Notes under the pieces: generated by a model | Told to the model about the DNA's origin: nothing | Databases searched by the model: none | The model's input: only the letters and a program-made list of their open reading frames with translations | Position numbers and translations under genes: made by a program | Shown: one piece after another, positions 1 through 10,260 of the stretch | Position numbering within the stretch: the stretch's first letter is position 1 | How the letters are laid out: every line of letters begins with the position of its first letter | Assembly (NCBI GenBank): GCA_025060325.1 | Contig: JANXBW010000004.1 | Location: forward strand, 62,001-126,000 | Length of the DNA stretch: 64,000 nucleotides | Source: Thermoguttaceae bacterium | GTDB lineage: Bacteria > Planctomycetota > Planctomycetia > Pirellulales > Thermoguttaceae | Direction: 5' to 3'

Positions 1-1135
1 TGTAGTAATCGCGGCCCACCTCCAACTCGTGAGCAAGAAGAACCGTGGGCTGCAGGGAAGTTCTTTCTTCGACGGGAATAAATTCGAAGAAATGATGGCA
101 GTACTCCAAGATGCCGCTGCTTGAATGATCCTCATAAGGAACGGTCATATGACCTTCGCTAGCAGAAAGTCCGTGGTCGCGGATAGCCTGCTTGCCGTAG
201 TATTTTTCAACAAGCGGCAAGAAGATTCGTACTGGGCCCCCGGTCCAGACGGCAATCACCGACAGCTCTGGCCAAGCGCGCGAAAGATCAAGCCGACCAA
301 TTTGCTCAACAATTCTCTCCAATTGACGGGCACGCGCCGGGTCGCGTCGACGGAAATATGGGCGGAGTTTCTGCCGAATATTCCACGGGATGCTCAAATC
401 TGCGCGAAGTGAACCGTTGTAAATGTCGCGGATAAGATGCTCAGCCTCTCTCTGGGCCAACCGAGCAAACTCGACAAGCGTGCTCGGATTGGCAGTGCCA
501 ATTAACCCGATTCTCGGGCACGCTAGACCCAACCTCAAAGCGACGTAGTGTTTGGCATCGGCGGAGTGAATCTCCGTAACACATTGAGGAAGAGCGAACC
601 GAAGGCGCGCAAGAAACGGAGCCGTGTGGCCCACGAGCCCACTGATAGCGCCGCAGGGAGTTCCCCCGGGGGTATAAAATTGCCGCCAATCACTCGCAAG
701 CTTAAGAGTTTTCTTGTAAACTAAATCTTTGTGATCCCAGTAAAGCTTTACCCCCCACAGCTGCCAACCACGGCAATACTCTCGGAAAAAATGGTTGGTG
801 ATGGGGATGTACTTTGGCTGACCAGTGGTCCCGGATGTGAGCGCAAACATAAGTACTTTCGTCCCGGGACCGTACATAGCGTCCCACTTGCCAGCTTTTA
901 ACTTTTCGATCCAAGGCCGATAGTATTCGTAGTCGGTAATCGGCACCTGTTTGCGAAAATCACTCACGGTGCGAATGTGGGCAAATCCATGCGCTCGGCC
1001 AAATTCGCTACTTGCGTGCCGACGAACTTTGCGCAAAAGTACTTGTTCTTGATACCATCGCCCTCGACGAGCGTTGTTGACAAAAGCCCGAAAAGCTTGG
1101 TACTTCCAAAAAAGGTAGGCGTAGCGCTCCACCAT
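1..1135 (-). CDS. GH3-family acyl-acid amido synthetase (partial, 3' end outside window)
   Basis: I translated this reading frame by hand; it starts with ATG at 1135 and stays open to the window edge (about 378 residues). Residues 100-113 carry the adenylating-enzyme phosphate loop in its GH3 form (TSGTTGQPKYIPIT), and the N-terminal pattern (YQAFRAFVNNARR..., VPITDYEYYRPWIEKL) is that of the GH3 superfamily. GH3 enzymes adenylate a carboxylic acid and transfer the acyl group to an amino acid or another nucleophile; plant members conjugate auxin or jasmonate. The start lies 4 bases after the stop of the ketopantoate-reductase-like gene, with AAAGGAG eight bases ahead, so the two are co-transcribed. 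Inferred role: joining the fatty or polyketide acid made by this cluster to an amine or alcohol. The family call is strong; the substrate is unknown. Confidence 0.85.
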   Translation of the reverse strand, partial: MVERYAYLFWKYQAFRAFVNNARRGRWYQEQVLLRKVRRHASSEFGRAHGFAHIRTVSDFRKQVPITDYEYYRPWIEKLKAGKWDAMYGPGTKVLMFALTSGTTGQPKYIPITNHFFREYCRGWQLWGVKLYWDHKDLVYKKTLKLASDWRQFYTPGGTPCGAISGLVGHTAPFLARLRFALPQCVTEIHSADAKHYVALRLGLACPRIGLIGTANPSTLVEFARLAQREAEHLIRDIYNGSLRADLSIPWNIRQKLRPYFRRRDPARARQLERIVEQIGRLDLSRAWPELSVIAVWTGGPVRIFLPLVEKYYGKQAIRDHGLSASEGHMTVPYEDHSSSGILEYCHHFFEFIPVEERTSLQPTVLLAHELEVGRDYY

Positions 1136-1139
1136 GGCC

Positions 1140-2225
1140 TTAACTCCTTTCCACGCCGATGGTGGTTGGTTCGAATCGCCTAACCTGCAAACGTTCCTTG
1201 AAGCGGTGAATTACTTCATCCCGGGCTAAAAAGGTGCGGGGGTTTTTTTGTTCCAACTCGTGCGTTAACTCCAGGACAAGCTCGTTAAGCGGGCACGGGG
1301 TTTGGTGTTCGCTACCTAATCTAACGATTTCTCCGTTTATAAAGTCGACCTCGGTCTTCTTCCCGGAGACCAAGTCCTGATAGAGCGAAAACACGATGGG
1401 CCGGCGGTTGAAACCAAAACGCATTAGGCCCCCGAGCAGCTGCCCGACTATGGGGAAGCCAAGAAGATGACAGATGGTACGAAAATGGCGGATTCCTGGT
1501 CGGCCCGGGATGGCACGATGGTGAATGCCCGCCGCCCGATAAACACGCTCGATTTCCCTAAAAAGCGGAATCGCCACCCAGCGCCGCCACGGATGATGAA
1601 GTAGACATTCGGTAATAAAGTTGGAGGCCGACAGGCACGATACGTAGCCCACCGCGTTGATGCCTAATTTAGTGTAACGTAATCCCTGAATTTCCCGTGT
1701 GTATTTAATGGGCATCCCCGTTTTACTGAGGATGGCGGCTGCTTTCCTAGCAGCGGCTTCGGCATCCGGGAACATGGGGCCCACTGCGGTCAGACCACCT
1801 AACTGGAGAGAGATATGTCCCGGAGCGGTGACGGCCACGTTTATTGTTGTTACAGCGGCCACGAGCTGCGAAGGAGGCAACCACCGCTGGAAGATTTGAT
1901 CGCAAATCCCATTTTGAATAACCACAACCGTTGCCTGGCGGATAAACGGAGCGGCTTGGCTTAGTGCCTCCTCGGTTCCGTGTGATTTGACGCAGAAAAG
2001 CACAAACTCGCTACCTGCAAGTGCTGCTGGCTCAAGTTCCATGCGGGCCGGCACTTCGGCCCGATAACGCTGGCTAGCGACAGCAAGCCGCCCGGTGCGA
2101 CGGACAAACTCGGCGTGAGGCCCCCGTCCCACGAGCACGATGCGATCAGGGCCAAGCTCGCGGGCAAGTAATGCTCCGAAAAAGGATCCAATTGCCCCCG
2201 CGCCTAAGACACCGATCGTGGCCAC
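1140..2225 (-). CDS. Ketopantoate reductase (ApbA/PanE) family NADPH-dependent reductase
   Basis: The predicted protein has 361 residues. It opens with a Rossmann dinucleotide motif (GVLGAGAIGSFFG, residues 5-17). Lys186 and Asn190 in the segment YTKLGINAV and Glu292 in KKTEVDFINGEIVRLG match the catalytic Lys, Asn and Glu of ketopantoate reductases. The start chosen is GTG at 2225, just before the Rossmann strand; an upstream TTG at 2324 would add 33 residues of low-complexity sequence with no ribosome site. Family members reduce 2-oxo acids such as ketopantoate to 2-hydroxy acids. The gene lies between the polyketide synthase and the GH3 gene. It may be a housekeeping panE, but its place in this operon suggests a tailoring reductase acting on a keto intermediate. 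Confidence 0.85.
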   Translation of the reverse strand: MATIGVLGAGAIGSFFGALLARELGPDRIVLVGRGPHAEFVRRTGRLAVASQRYRAEVPARMELEPAALAGSEFVLFCVKSHGTEEALSQAAPFIRQATVVVIQNGICDQIFQRWLPPSQLVAAVTTINVAVTAPGHISLQLGGLTAVGPMFPDAEAAARKAAAILSKTGMPIKYTREIQGLRYTKLGINAVGYVSCLSASNFITECLLHHPWRRWVAIPLFREIERVYRAAGIHHRAIPGRPGIRHFRTICHLLGFPIVGQLLGGLMRFGFNRRPIVFSLYQDLVSGKKTEVDFINGEIVRLGSEHQTPCPLNELVLELTHELEQKNPRTFLARDEVIHRFKERLQVRRFEPTTIGVERS

Positions 2226-2462
2226 TGTCGATCTCTTGTTTGGGCCTTTTTGGGCATTTCTCTGTTTAAGCCCCGCGGACAGCGAAGCAACCTCTCCCCG
2301 AAACGGTAAATCGCCCGATGTCAATGGCGGGAAACCGGTGTGTTTTTCGGAACCCGCGGAATTTGGCGCCCCTCTTTCGGCAACCAGCTCCTGAGGATAA
2401 ACATTTGTGTTGACAGCGGCGGGCAGGGGTCCCGCCCAGAACCCCCAGGGTTACTTCGGCGT

Positions 2463-5400
2463 CTACGTTACCGAGCTTACTTTCTCCGCCACTTGCGAAG
2501 CTTTCTCAAGTTCGGCCAACAAGGCCGTGGCCAGGGCAGAAACATGCGGCGGTTCAAGCATTGAGAAATGATCGCCCGGCACTTCAATGATCCGGAACTT
2601 TTGCCCTTCGACAGTGCTCCAGCCTAAATCCGGCCGAAGTTCCTGCCCAGACATTTCCGAAAGCCGACCACGCTCTGCGGGCAAAAACATGGCGATTTCC
2701 AAGTCAATCGGCCGCAGGCGATAGTTCTTGATAAAAGTGACATTGTTTCGACCGACGTCGCACAATCGGCGAATAAATTGCGGCGAGGCCTCTGGCGGCA
2801 CGGCCCCTTGCCGTTTGGCCTCCTGAAGGGCGGCTTCGAAGACCTTTTCACGGGGCAGGTGTCTCAGGGCCTCATAAGACAACTGAATGGGAGCCGCAGA
2901 AAAATGACTTGTAAACTCTACAAGATCGCAGAGGAATTTGGCTTCATCACTTAGATCCACGCTGTCGTAAATCGAGGGCAAAGGCGTGTCTATGAAAGCA
3001 AGCAGGCCCACAGAGTTGCCGCTATCGCGAAGACGCCGGGCTAGCTCCAACGCGATGATCCCGCCGGCGGACCACCCTGCCAACAAATAGGGTCCGGATG
3101 GATTCACACGGCGGATCGCCGCTAAGTAATCCTGAAGCATTTCCTCGCCGTCGGAGTACGGATCCCGCCGTCCGTCAGCCCCTCGAGCCTCCAAAGCATA
3201 AATTGGCCAACGACCGTTTAGCTCGCGGGCAAGGTGCAGATAACACCGAGAGTCACCTGCCAAGGGATGTAGGCAAAAAAGCGGGGGGCGCTCCGGCCCA
3301 CGGCAAAGAGTGACAATCGGCGTCCACGACTCGGCTCTACCCGGCTCTGCGTGCTCCGGCGTAACTTGCTTTTCCGAAAGAACTGCCGCCGCTGCCACTG
3401 CCAACGAGCGGATGCTTGGATTCTCCACAAAGCTTGCCATGGGCAAGCTGAAGTTCAGTCGCGCCTCCAGGTTGTTTTTGAGCTCCATTGCCATGAGGGA
3501 GTCAAGTCCCAAGGCGCTTAATGGCAACTCCGGATCTACGTTGCCTGCCTCCAAGCCCATGATGCGGGCAAGCTCCCGGGCAAAGTATTGCTCAAGAAGC
3601 CGAACCCGTTCGGTCTCATCGTGCTCACGTAAGGTGGCCAGGAACTCCCGGTCAACTTCTTCCTTTGTCGCAGGATGGGGTTGGGCGGTTTTGGCGACCA
3701 CCTCTTGGAGAATTGGCAGTCGACGCCCACCCAACGCTTGCTGTAACCGGTCCCAGTCAAAATCGCCCACAATGGCTTGGGTAGCTTGAGAAGTTAGCAG
3801 CCTATCAAGGGCCTCAAGCGCGATAGCCGGGAAAAGCAGCCGGAGGCCGCGTGCCTCGAGGCTTCGAGCCATAGCATCTCCGGCGGCCATACCCCCATCC
3901 GCCCATGGACCCCAGTTGACAACAAGTGCCGGGATGCCCTTTTCAACCAACCAGTGGGCCAAGCCATCGAGGAACGCATTGCCCGCTGCATAGTTAGTCT
4001 GACCAGGCGAACCCAGAACACTCGCAACGGAAGAGAAAAAGATCCAAAAGTCAACGCGGTCACCTAGGCATTCCCAAAGGTTCCACGCGCCATCGACCTT
4101 CGGCGCAAGTGGCCGGGCCAGTGAATCCTCGTTTAGATCCCGTAGCCAGCAATCCTCAAGGACTCCTGCGGCATGAATCACTCCGGCAATCGGCGGGAAA
4201 TCTTTTGGCAAGGCCGCAAGGGCAGCCTCCAGCGACTGTCGATCGGTAACATCACCCTGCAATACTGCCACCCGGGTGCCACGGGCCTCCAGTTGATGAA
4301 TCTGCTGGCGGGCTTCCGGTGAGGGTGACCGCCGCGCAAGGAGAGCCAAAAAGGTTGCTCCCCGGTCAGCCAGGAACTGTGCCACCTGCAGTCCCAACGC
4401 CCCTAAACCGCCGGTGATGAGGTACGTGGCATCACCCCGGATACGCGGCCGGGCACACGTTGACTCCGAGATTGCCTCTGCCGCCAATTCTTGTTCTGGC
4501 CCACGTTTGCCCGAGGGCGTCGGGGTAGTGTCAACAGAGTGCTTGCTTTCGGGGGAAGTAAGGCCGATTTGTTGCCAGTCGGACGGGGAGGCCGTTTGGC
4601 CTTCCGACTCGCTTTTCATGCGGATGACGATTTTGCCGATATTCTTCCGCTGGGCCATAAAGCGGAAGGCATTTGGCAACTCTTCTGCCGGAAATTCGGT
4701 AATCGGCAGTGGTCGATAGTGGCCAGCTTGGAAATGCTCTAACACCTCGGCCAAAAGTTTACGCACAAGTTCCGGCCGTTGACGAAGAAGCCGGTCAAGA
4801 TCAATAGCGAAATAGGAGAGGTTATCTTTAAACGGAGCAAGACCGATCATCCGATTTTGGTAAATGTCGATCTTGCCAATCTCCAAGAACCGTCCATACG
4901 CCCGTAGCACTCCGAGGCTGGCCGTCATCATTTCGCCCGGCAGCGAATTGAGCACTACATCCACGCCTTCAAACCCGGTGAGCCGGCGGATTTCGTCGGC
5001 GAAGGCCGTGCTCCGCGAATCGAGCACATGCCGCACACCAAGCTCCCGGAGGAACTGGCGTTTACGCTCGCTACCGGCCGTGGCAAAGATTTCGGCGCCA
5101 ATGTGCTGGGCGATTTGAATGGCGGCCAAACCTACACCACCAGCTCCAGCATGAATTAGCACTCGTTCGCCAGGTTGAAGTCGCGCTAAATAGACAAGTG
5201 CATAGTAAGCAGTAAGGAAGGTTATAGGAATCGTCGCCGCTTCCACGTGGCTTAGATGTTTGGGCTTGTGAGCAAGGGCATATTCGGCGGAAAGCGCGTG
5301 AGAAGCAAAACTAAACGGTGCGACGCCGAAAACTTCGTCTCCCTCGGAGAAGCGTTCCACACCTTCGCCGACGGCGGTGACCACCCCGGAGCACTCGATA

Positions 5401-8400
5401 CCAAGGGGCACCACGGGGTCGCTAATTCCGGGATAAAGCCCCAGCGCTTTGAGCACGTCGCTGAAATTAAGCCCGGCGGCATGAACCTCGATTTCAACTT
5501 GTCCCGGACCAGGGGACTGCCGAGAGAAGGTCTCCCACCGCAAGCCGTCAAAGGTGCCCGTTTTTTGCAGCCGAATTCGGAACGGACCACGCCTCGGCGG
5601 AACAATTCCGTCACCTGTTATTTTTTTACCCCATTCCGGCGCAGGTACAATCCGCGGAACAAGTCCCTTATCCCCACGAATGACCAATTGAGGTTCCTCG
5701 CCAAAGGCGAGCCTTTGGAGGAAGATATCCGATGCCTCGCCAGGCACAACCGCCGGATCGATGTCGACAATGGTGCAGTTGAGGTTTGGATACTCAAGGG
5801 AGGCTGACCGCACAAATCCCCAAACTGCCGCATGAAGCAATTTCTGAACGTCTGCACCGGATTGCTGACAAGCTGTTTGACGGGTGGACACCCCTTGAGT
5901 AGTAGAAGATTGGAATGATCCCCGTGGACCGGCCGTGGCTTCAACCGGACACTCCGTAACGCCAGTATGGCCGTCCCCTTCTGCCGCTCCCGTTGCCACC
6001 CAGGGGACACCGGTAGTGACAATCGCAAGTTGGTCGATTCGTATCTCGCTTGAGGTAGCCGCTTGGAAGAGTGCCAAGATTTGTTCTGAGATCTTCTTTC
6101 GCGCCTTTGCGATGCTTGAAGGGGCGGGCGCCCCTAGAGTGTCAACGAGCCGCGGCGGTAAATAGAGGACGCGAACCTGTTTCCCTCCCGACGTCTCGGC
6201 CGCCTTCCGCAGAAGAGTGGTTAACTCGGATCGATTACCTGCCCAGACGTGCTTGCTTAGTGTTTCGGGGGACAAGCGCGCATCCGCGACGTCCTTACCC
6301 ATGCGGGTGGTTTGGGTCGCTTCGGCCTCCTCCCTGGTCTCGGCGATTGGGATGAAGAACCAATTGGCTTCCTGCCGACTTAGGCTATCGATCAACGCCG
6401 AGGCAAGGGGCGATCTTTCGGCTATGAGTACCCAAAAGCTATCCTGGAACGAAGGCAGCGCCCGTTCTTTTCTCGCCTGCGATCGATCCGGCTCCTCGAC
6501 CGGTTTCCACTCGAGCCGATAAATGAATTCGCTGGGATCGCGCTCTTTGGCGACCTTGTCAACCCGGCCCAAACGCTCGACTCGGAAGCCCTCGATTTGA
6601 ACCACCACCCGGCCCGACTGATCAAGCCAGTAAACGTCCGCTTCCACTACCGGCGGCGAGGGGTGAGTGTCGGTCGATCGGCGAATTGCGTAGGTATAAA
6701 CGGCCTGTGACGGGTCTCCAAGAATCCGCAGTGCTCGCACGAAGGTCGGCAAGTATGTATGGGGGGAATAAGAGCCGTCTGGCTCCGGTGGTACAACACC
6801 ACTGACAATGTGGAACGAAGCGTCCAACCAGGCAGGATGAAGAATATAGGCCGAATTGTCCCGGCGAACCTCTTCGGTCGGGGCAAGCACTGCTAACGCG
6901 TCTTGCTCACGTCGCCGGACGTGGTCGATTCCCTGAAAGGCCGGACCGTACTGCAGCTTCCGCGCAGCAATTAGTTGATAAAATTCTTCCCGCGACTTGC
7001 GATCAATGACACCTTGCTCAAGGCGAGCCAAGTCCACGGGGGGAGGTTCATTGAGTAAACTGGCCTTGGCTTCGGCAACAACTTTTCCGCTTGCGTGCAG
7101 TACCCATTCAAACTTCCCGTCGTTACCTGCCGGCGTGCCGCCGTAGACTTCGAAGAAGGCTTCGGCACCTGCGTCGGCTGAGACGGTCACCTGGAGTGTC
7201 CTTTTCGTCCCCTCCGGAAGACCCAAAGCCTGATGCAAAGCTAGGTTCTCAACGGCGTGACGGCCTGGGCCAAATAATTCGCGGGCCACTGCCAAGCCAA
7301 TCTCGAGGAATCCGGCCGCCGGAAACACCACCGTACCTTCAACTTTGTGATCACCGAGATAGGCGGGCTGACGGGAGCTAATCTGAACCTCATAGATGCG
7401 CTGGCTTAACGGGGTAGGAACCCGGCTCCCCAAGAGTGGATGTACCGTCGGGCCGAGGGACCGCCCAGCAGATAGCCGCGCCGGGCTTTTGGCTTCAAAC
7501 CAATATCGTCCACGGTCGAAGGGGTAGGAGGGCGCCTCCAGTCGCCGTCGCGGCCAATCTCGGTCGAATGCTCGCCAGTCGATTTGGGCACCGGCGATAT
7601 AAAGCTCAGCAATGGTGCCGAGAAGAACTTCCCAATCATCATGTCCACGCCGGAGTGATGGACCCGCCACCCCTCGCCAGTTGGCTACGCAGCGGCGTGC
7701 CATGCCGAGAAGAACAGGAGCCGGCCCCACCTCAAGCCAGATGTCAGGTTTTTCTTCAGCCAGTGTTGCTATTTGTCGGGCAAATAGAACGGGCCGACGA
7801 ATGTGCTCTCGCCAATATCCGGCATCCGGAATGGTGTCCAAAATCTTCCCGGTAACGTTGGACACAAGCGGTATATTTGGCGGGTGGTACTGAATCTCTC
7901 GGGCGACCGCTTCAAAGCGATCGAGGATGGGTTCCATCAACGGGCTATGAAACGCATGCGAAACCGCAAGGGGATGAACACCAATCCCCTTTCCTTGGAA
8001 TTGGCGGACCAATTCTTCGACAACACTGGCCCGACCGGAGAGGACTGTGTTTTCCGGCCCGTTGACCGCCGCGATTGCCACCTCTGCTTCAAGTCCCCGA
8101 GTCGCTTCGCGGACATTTGCTTCGTTTGTAAAAAGGACTGCCATCATGCCATCGCGCGGTAGCTCCGCCATCAGGCGCGCCCGATGAGCGATGAGCTTCA
8201 GCCCATCCTCAAGCGGAAAGACCCCAGCTACGCAAGCAGCTACATATTCGCCCACGCTATGGCCTAGCACGTAGTCCGGTTCGATGCCCCACGACATCCA
8301 CAGGCGGGCCAAGGCGTATTCGAGCGCAAAAAGCGCTGGTTGCGTGTATAAAGTCTCATCAATCAGCGAGGGATCGGTCTTACCTCCGTCACCAAATTTT

Positions 8401-10235
8401 TGAGGATAAATAACACTTAAAAGCCGGCGGGGTAGAAATTCACGGAGGATTTCATCACACTTGTCAAGCGCTTCTCTGAAGGTGGGGCTTGTCTCATAAA
8501 GCTGAAGCCCCATGTCTACATATTGGGAACCTTGACCAGTGAACAGGAAAACGATCTTGGGCCGGCCAAGTAACCGAACCTGCGCGGAACGAATGGAGGG
8601 ATTCCTCCGCCCCGCCAAAAAATCGTCTAGCCTCTGAGCTAGTTGATCGACACTGCTTGCGACGATCGCCAGGCGATGGTTAAAGTGGGACCGGCCCGCC
8701 GTCACCGTATGGCAAAGGTCTGCGAGAGACGAGTCCTGTTGCGACTTTAGGTAGTCCTTGAAGCGTCCTGCTAGCTTTTGTAAACTGGCACTACTTTTGG
8801 CCGAAAGTGTAAACACATGTGTGGGGCGATCGGGAGTCGCTTGCGCCCGGCTAGGGGCGACGTAATCTTGCATGACGATGTGGACATTTGTCCCCCCAAA
8901 ACCGTAGGAGCTAACTCCTGCGACCCGGCTGCCTGGCGGAGCCGACCACCGTGAAGGCTCGCGGGGAATCACCAGCCGCGTGCCATCCAATCGAATGTTA
9001 GGATTCAGCTCCCGCAGATGGAGTTGTCCCGGAATCATCCCATGGCGCATCATGAGCGCCACTTTGATCACGCCGGCAATTCCCGAGGCAGTTTCCGTGT
9101 GACCGATATTTGCTTTAACCGAAGTAAGGTAACAAGGTGGGTCCGAATCGTTCTGCCGGCGAAAGATCGGCGAAAGCCCTTGGATTTCGATGGGATCGCC
9201 AAGCGGCGTGCCTGTGCCGTGGGCTTCGATATAAGTGACATCCCGGGGGCTGATCCCCGCATTGGCTAAAGCGGCCCGAATGACCTCCTGCTGCGAGCGG
9301 GCGTTCGGAGCGGTGATCCCTGAGGTCCGTCCGTCTTGATTCGTGGCACTTCCTTTAAGAACTGCCCAGATGTTGTCGCCGTCTCGCAATGCGTCGCTCA
9401 GCCGTTTGAGGACGATAATCCCACAACCCTCGCCGCGGACATAACCGTCGGCCGCCGCGTCAAAAGGCCGACACTTCCCCGTGGGCGAAAGCATGCGGGC
9501 TTTGGAAAAGGCGATCATCACCTCCGGAGAGAGAATAAGGTTCACTCCGCCGGCAAGCGCTAGATGGCACTCTCGCAGCCGCAGGCTTTGGATAGCCAAG
9601 TGGACCGCAAGCAGCGCCGAAGAGCACGCCGTGTCGACGATAAAGCTGGGGCCACGTAGATCCAGGACATAAGAAATGCGGTTAGCCGCAATGCTTAGTG
9701 CATTACCCGTTCCGACATGGGCGTCAATGTAGTCGAAGTGATTCTCGAAGTGGGTAGGGATTTTCGAATAGTCGGTCCCGCCAATTCCGACAAAAACGCC
9801 GGTTAAGCTCCCTGCTAAACGATCGGCGGCAATTCCGGCATTTTCTAGTGCCTCCCAAGCAACTTCCAAAAGAACGCGTTGCTGCGGATCCATTCGGGAG
9901 GCTTCCCGCGGGGCGATACCAAAGAAGAGCGGATCGAATTGGTCCACGCCGTCAATAAACCCGCCCCATCGGGTGTACATTTTCCCCGGTGCCTCGGGGT
10001 CGGGGTCGTAAAAAGCCTCTACATCCCACCGCTCAGGCGGAATCTCCCCCGTTGCGTCAACGCCATCGATGATGATCCGCCAATAATCGTCTAACGTGGG
10101 AGCTTTGGGAAATCGACAAGCCATCCCCACAATGGCAATTGGCTCCGCCACGTCGGCCACTTTGGCAAGCCGCTCTTCCAGCAAACGGCGCTGGGCGGGC
10201 GTCAGCCGGGCCAGTCTTTCCGAAATATCCCGCAT
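2463..10235 (-). CDS. Type I modular polyketide synthase, KS-AT-DH-ER-KR-ACP-TE
   Basis: A complete single-module, fully reducing synthase of 2590 residues. Ketosynthase about 31-455 has Cys204 (DTACSS), His339 (HGTGT) and His379 (NIGHTE). Acyltransferase about 560-870 has Ser660 (GHSVGEY) and the HAFH motif at 760-763, which predicts malonyl-CoA. Dehydratase about 930-1225 has His963-x3-Gly-x4-Pro and Asp1138. After a structural linker, enoyl reductase about 1555-1872 has the NADPH loop HAGAGGVG. Ketoreductase about 1935-2165 has TGGLGALG, Ser2068 and Tyr2082, with an LED in place of the B-type LDD signature. ACP Ser2246 lies in LGLDSL. Thioesterase about 2305-2575 has Ser2389 (GWSAGG), Asp2416 and His2556. 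All key residues are present. The start ATG follows GAGGGA by 11 bases and the FAAL stop by 25. Product: an acyl chain lengthened by a saturated two-carbon unit, once or iteratively; chain length cannot be read from sequence. Confidence 0.97.
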   Translation of the reverse strand: MRDISERLARLTPAQRRLLEERLAKVADVAEPIAIVGMACRFPKAPTLDDYWRIIIDGVDATGEIPPERWDVEAFYDPDPEAPGKMYTRWGGFIDGVDQFDPLFFGIAPREASRMDPQQRVLLEVAWEALENAGIAADRLAGSLTGVFVGIGGTDYSKIPTHFENHFDYIDAHVGTGNALSIAANRISYVLDLRGPSFIVDTACSSALLAVHLAIQSLRLRECHLALAGGVNLILSPEVMIAFSKARMLSPTGKCRPFDAAADGYVRGEGCGIIVLKRLSDALRDGDNIWAVLKGSATNQDGRTSGITAPNARSQQEVIRAALANAGISPRDVTYIEAHGTGTPLGDPIEIQGLSPIFRRQNDSDPPCYLTSVKANIGHTETASGIAGVIKVALMMRHGMIPGQLHLRELNPNIRLDGTRLVIPREPSRWSAPPGSRVAGVSSYGFGGTNVHIVMQDYVAPSRAQATPDRPTHVFTLSAKSSASLQKLAGRFKDYLKSQQDSSLADLCHTVTAGRSHFNHRLAIVASSVDQLAQRLDDFLAGRRNPSIRSAQVRLLGRPKIVFLFTGQGSQYVDMGLQLYETSPTFREALDKCDEILREFLPRRLLSVIYPQKFGDGGKTDPSLIDETLYTQPALFALEYALARLWMSWGIEPDYVLGHSVGEYVAACVAGVFPLEDGLKLIAHRARLMAELPRDGMMAVLFTNEANVREATRGLEAEVAIAAVNGPENTVLSGRASVVEELVRQFQGKGIGVHPLAVSHAFHSPLMEPILDRFEAVAREIQYHPPNIPLVSNVTGKILDTIPDAGYWREHIRRPVLFARQIATLAEEKPDIWLEVGPAPVLLGMARRCVANWRGVAGPSLRRGHDDWEVLLGTIAELYIAGAQIDWRAFDRDWPRRRLEAPSYPFDRGRYWFEAKSPARLSAGRSLGPTVHPLLGSRVPTPLSQRIYEVQISSRQPAYLGDHKVEGTVVFPAAGFLEIGLAVARELFGPGRHAVENLALHQALGLPEGTKRTLQVTVSADAGAEAFFEVYGGTPAGNDGKFEWVLHASGKVVAEAKASLLNEPPPVDLARLEQGVIDRKSREEFYQLIAARKLQYGPAFQGIDHVRRREQDALAVLAPTEEVRRDNSAYILHPAWLDASFHIVSGVVPPEPDGSYSPHTYLPTFVRALRILGDPSQAVYTYAIRRSTDTHPSPPVVEADVYWLDQSGRVVVQIEGFRVERLGRVDKVAKERDPSEFIYRLEWKPVEEPDRSQARKERALPSFQDSFWVLIAERSPLASALIDSLSRQEANWFFIPIAETREEAEATQTTRMGKDVADARLSPETLSKHVWAGNRSELTTLLRKAAETSGGKQVRVLYLPPRLVDTLGAPAPSSIAKARKKISEQILALFQAATSSEIRIDQLAIVTTGVPWVATGAAEGDGHTGVTECPVEATAGPRGSFQSSTTQGVSTRQTACQQSGADVQKLLHAAVWGFVRSASLEYPNLNCTIVDIDPAVVPGEASDIFLQRLAFGEEPQLVIRGDKGLVPRIVPAPEWGKKITGDGIVPPRRGPFRIRLQKTGTFDGLRWETFSRQSPGPGQVEIEVHAAGLNFSDVLKALGLYPGISDPVVPLGIECSGVVTAVGEGVERFSEGDEVFGVAPFSFASHALSAEYALAHKPKHLSHVEAATIPITFLTAYYALVYLARLQPGERVLIHAGAGGVGLAAIQIAQHIGAEIFATAGSERKRQFLRELGVRHVLDSRSTAFADEIRRLTGFEGVDVVLNSLPGEMMTASLGVLRAYGRFLEIGKIDIYQNRMIGLAPFKDNLSYFAIDLDRLLRQRPELVRKLLAEVLEHFQAGHYRPLPITEFPAEELPNAFRFMAQRKNIGKIVIRMKSESEGQTASPSDWQQIGLTSPESKHSVDTTPTPSGKRGPEQELAAEAISESTCARPRIRGDATYLITGGLGALGLQVAQFLADRGATFLALLARRSPSPEARQQIHQLEARGTRVAVLQGDVTDRQSLEAALAALPKDFPPIAGVIHAAGVLEDCWLRDLNEDSLARPLAPKVDGAWNLWECLGDRVDFWIFFSSVASVLGSPGQTNYAAGNAFLDGLAHWLVEKGIPALVVNWGPWADGGMAAGDAMARSLEARGLRLLFPAIALEALDRLLTSQATQAIVGDFDWDRLQQALGGRRLPILQEVVAKTAQPHPATKEEVDREFLATLREHDETERVRLLEQYFARELARIMGLEAGNVDPELPLSALGLDSLMAMELKNNLEARLNFSLPMASFVENPSIRSLAVAAAAVLSEKQVTPEHAEPGRAESWTPIVTLCRGPERPPLFCLHPLAGDSRCYLHLARELNGRWPIYALEARGADGRRDPYSDGEEMLQDYLAAIRRVNPSGPYLLAGWSAGGIIALELARRLRDSGNSVGLLAFIDTPLPSIYDSVDLSDEAKFLCDLVEFTSHFSAAPIQLSYEALRHLPREKVFEAALQEAKRQGAVPPEASPQFIRRLCDVGRNNVTFIKNYRLRPIDLEIAMFLPAERGRLSEMSGQELRPDLGWSTVEGQKFRIIEVPGDHFSMLEPPHVSALATALLAELEKASQVAEKVSSVT

Positions 10236-10260
10236 GAGAGATCCGTTCCCTCATCCATCC

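Noticed and set aside
441-689. Minus-strand frame of 82 codons
   Set aside because: It is a shadow of the GH3 gene that reads through this stretch in another frame.
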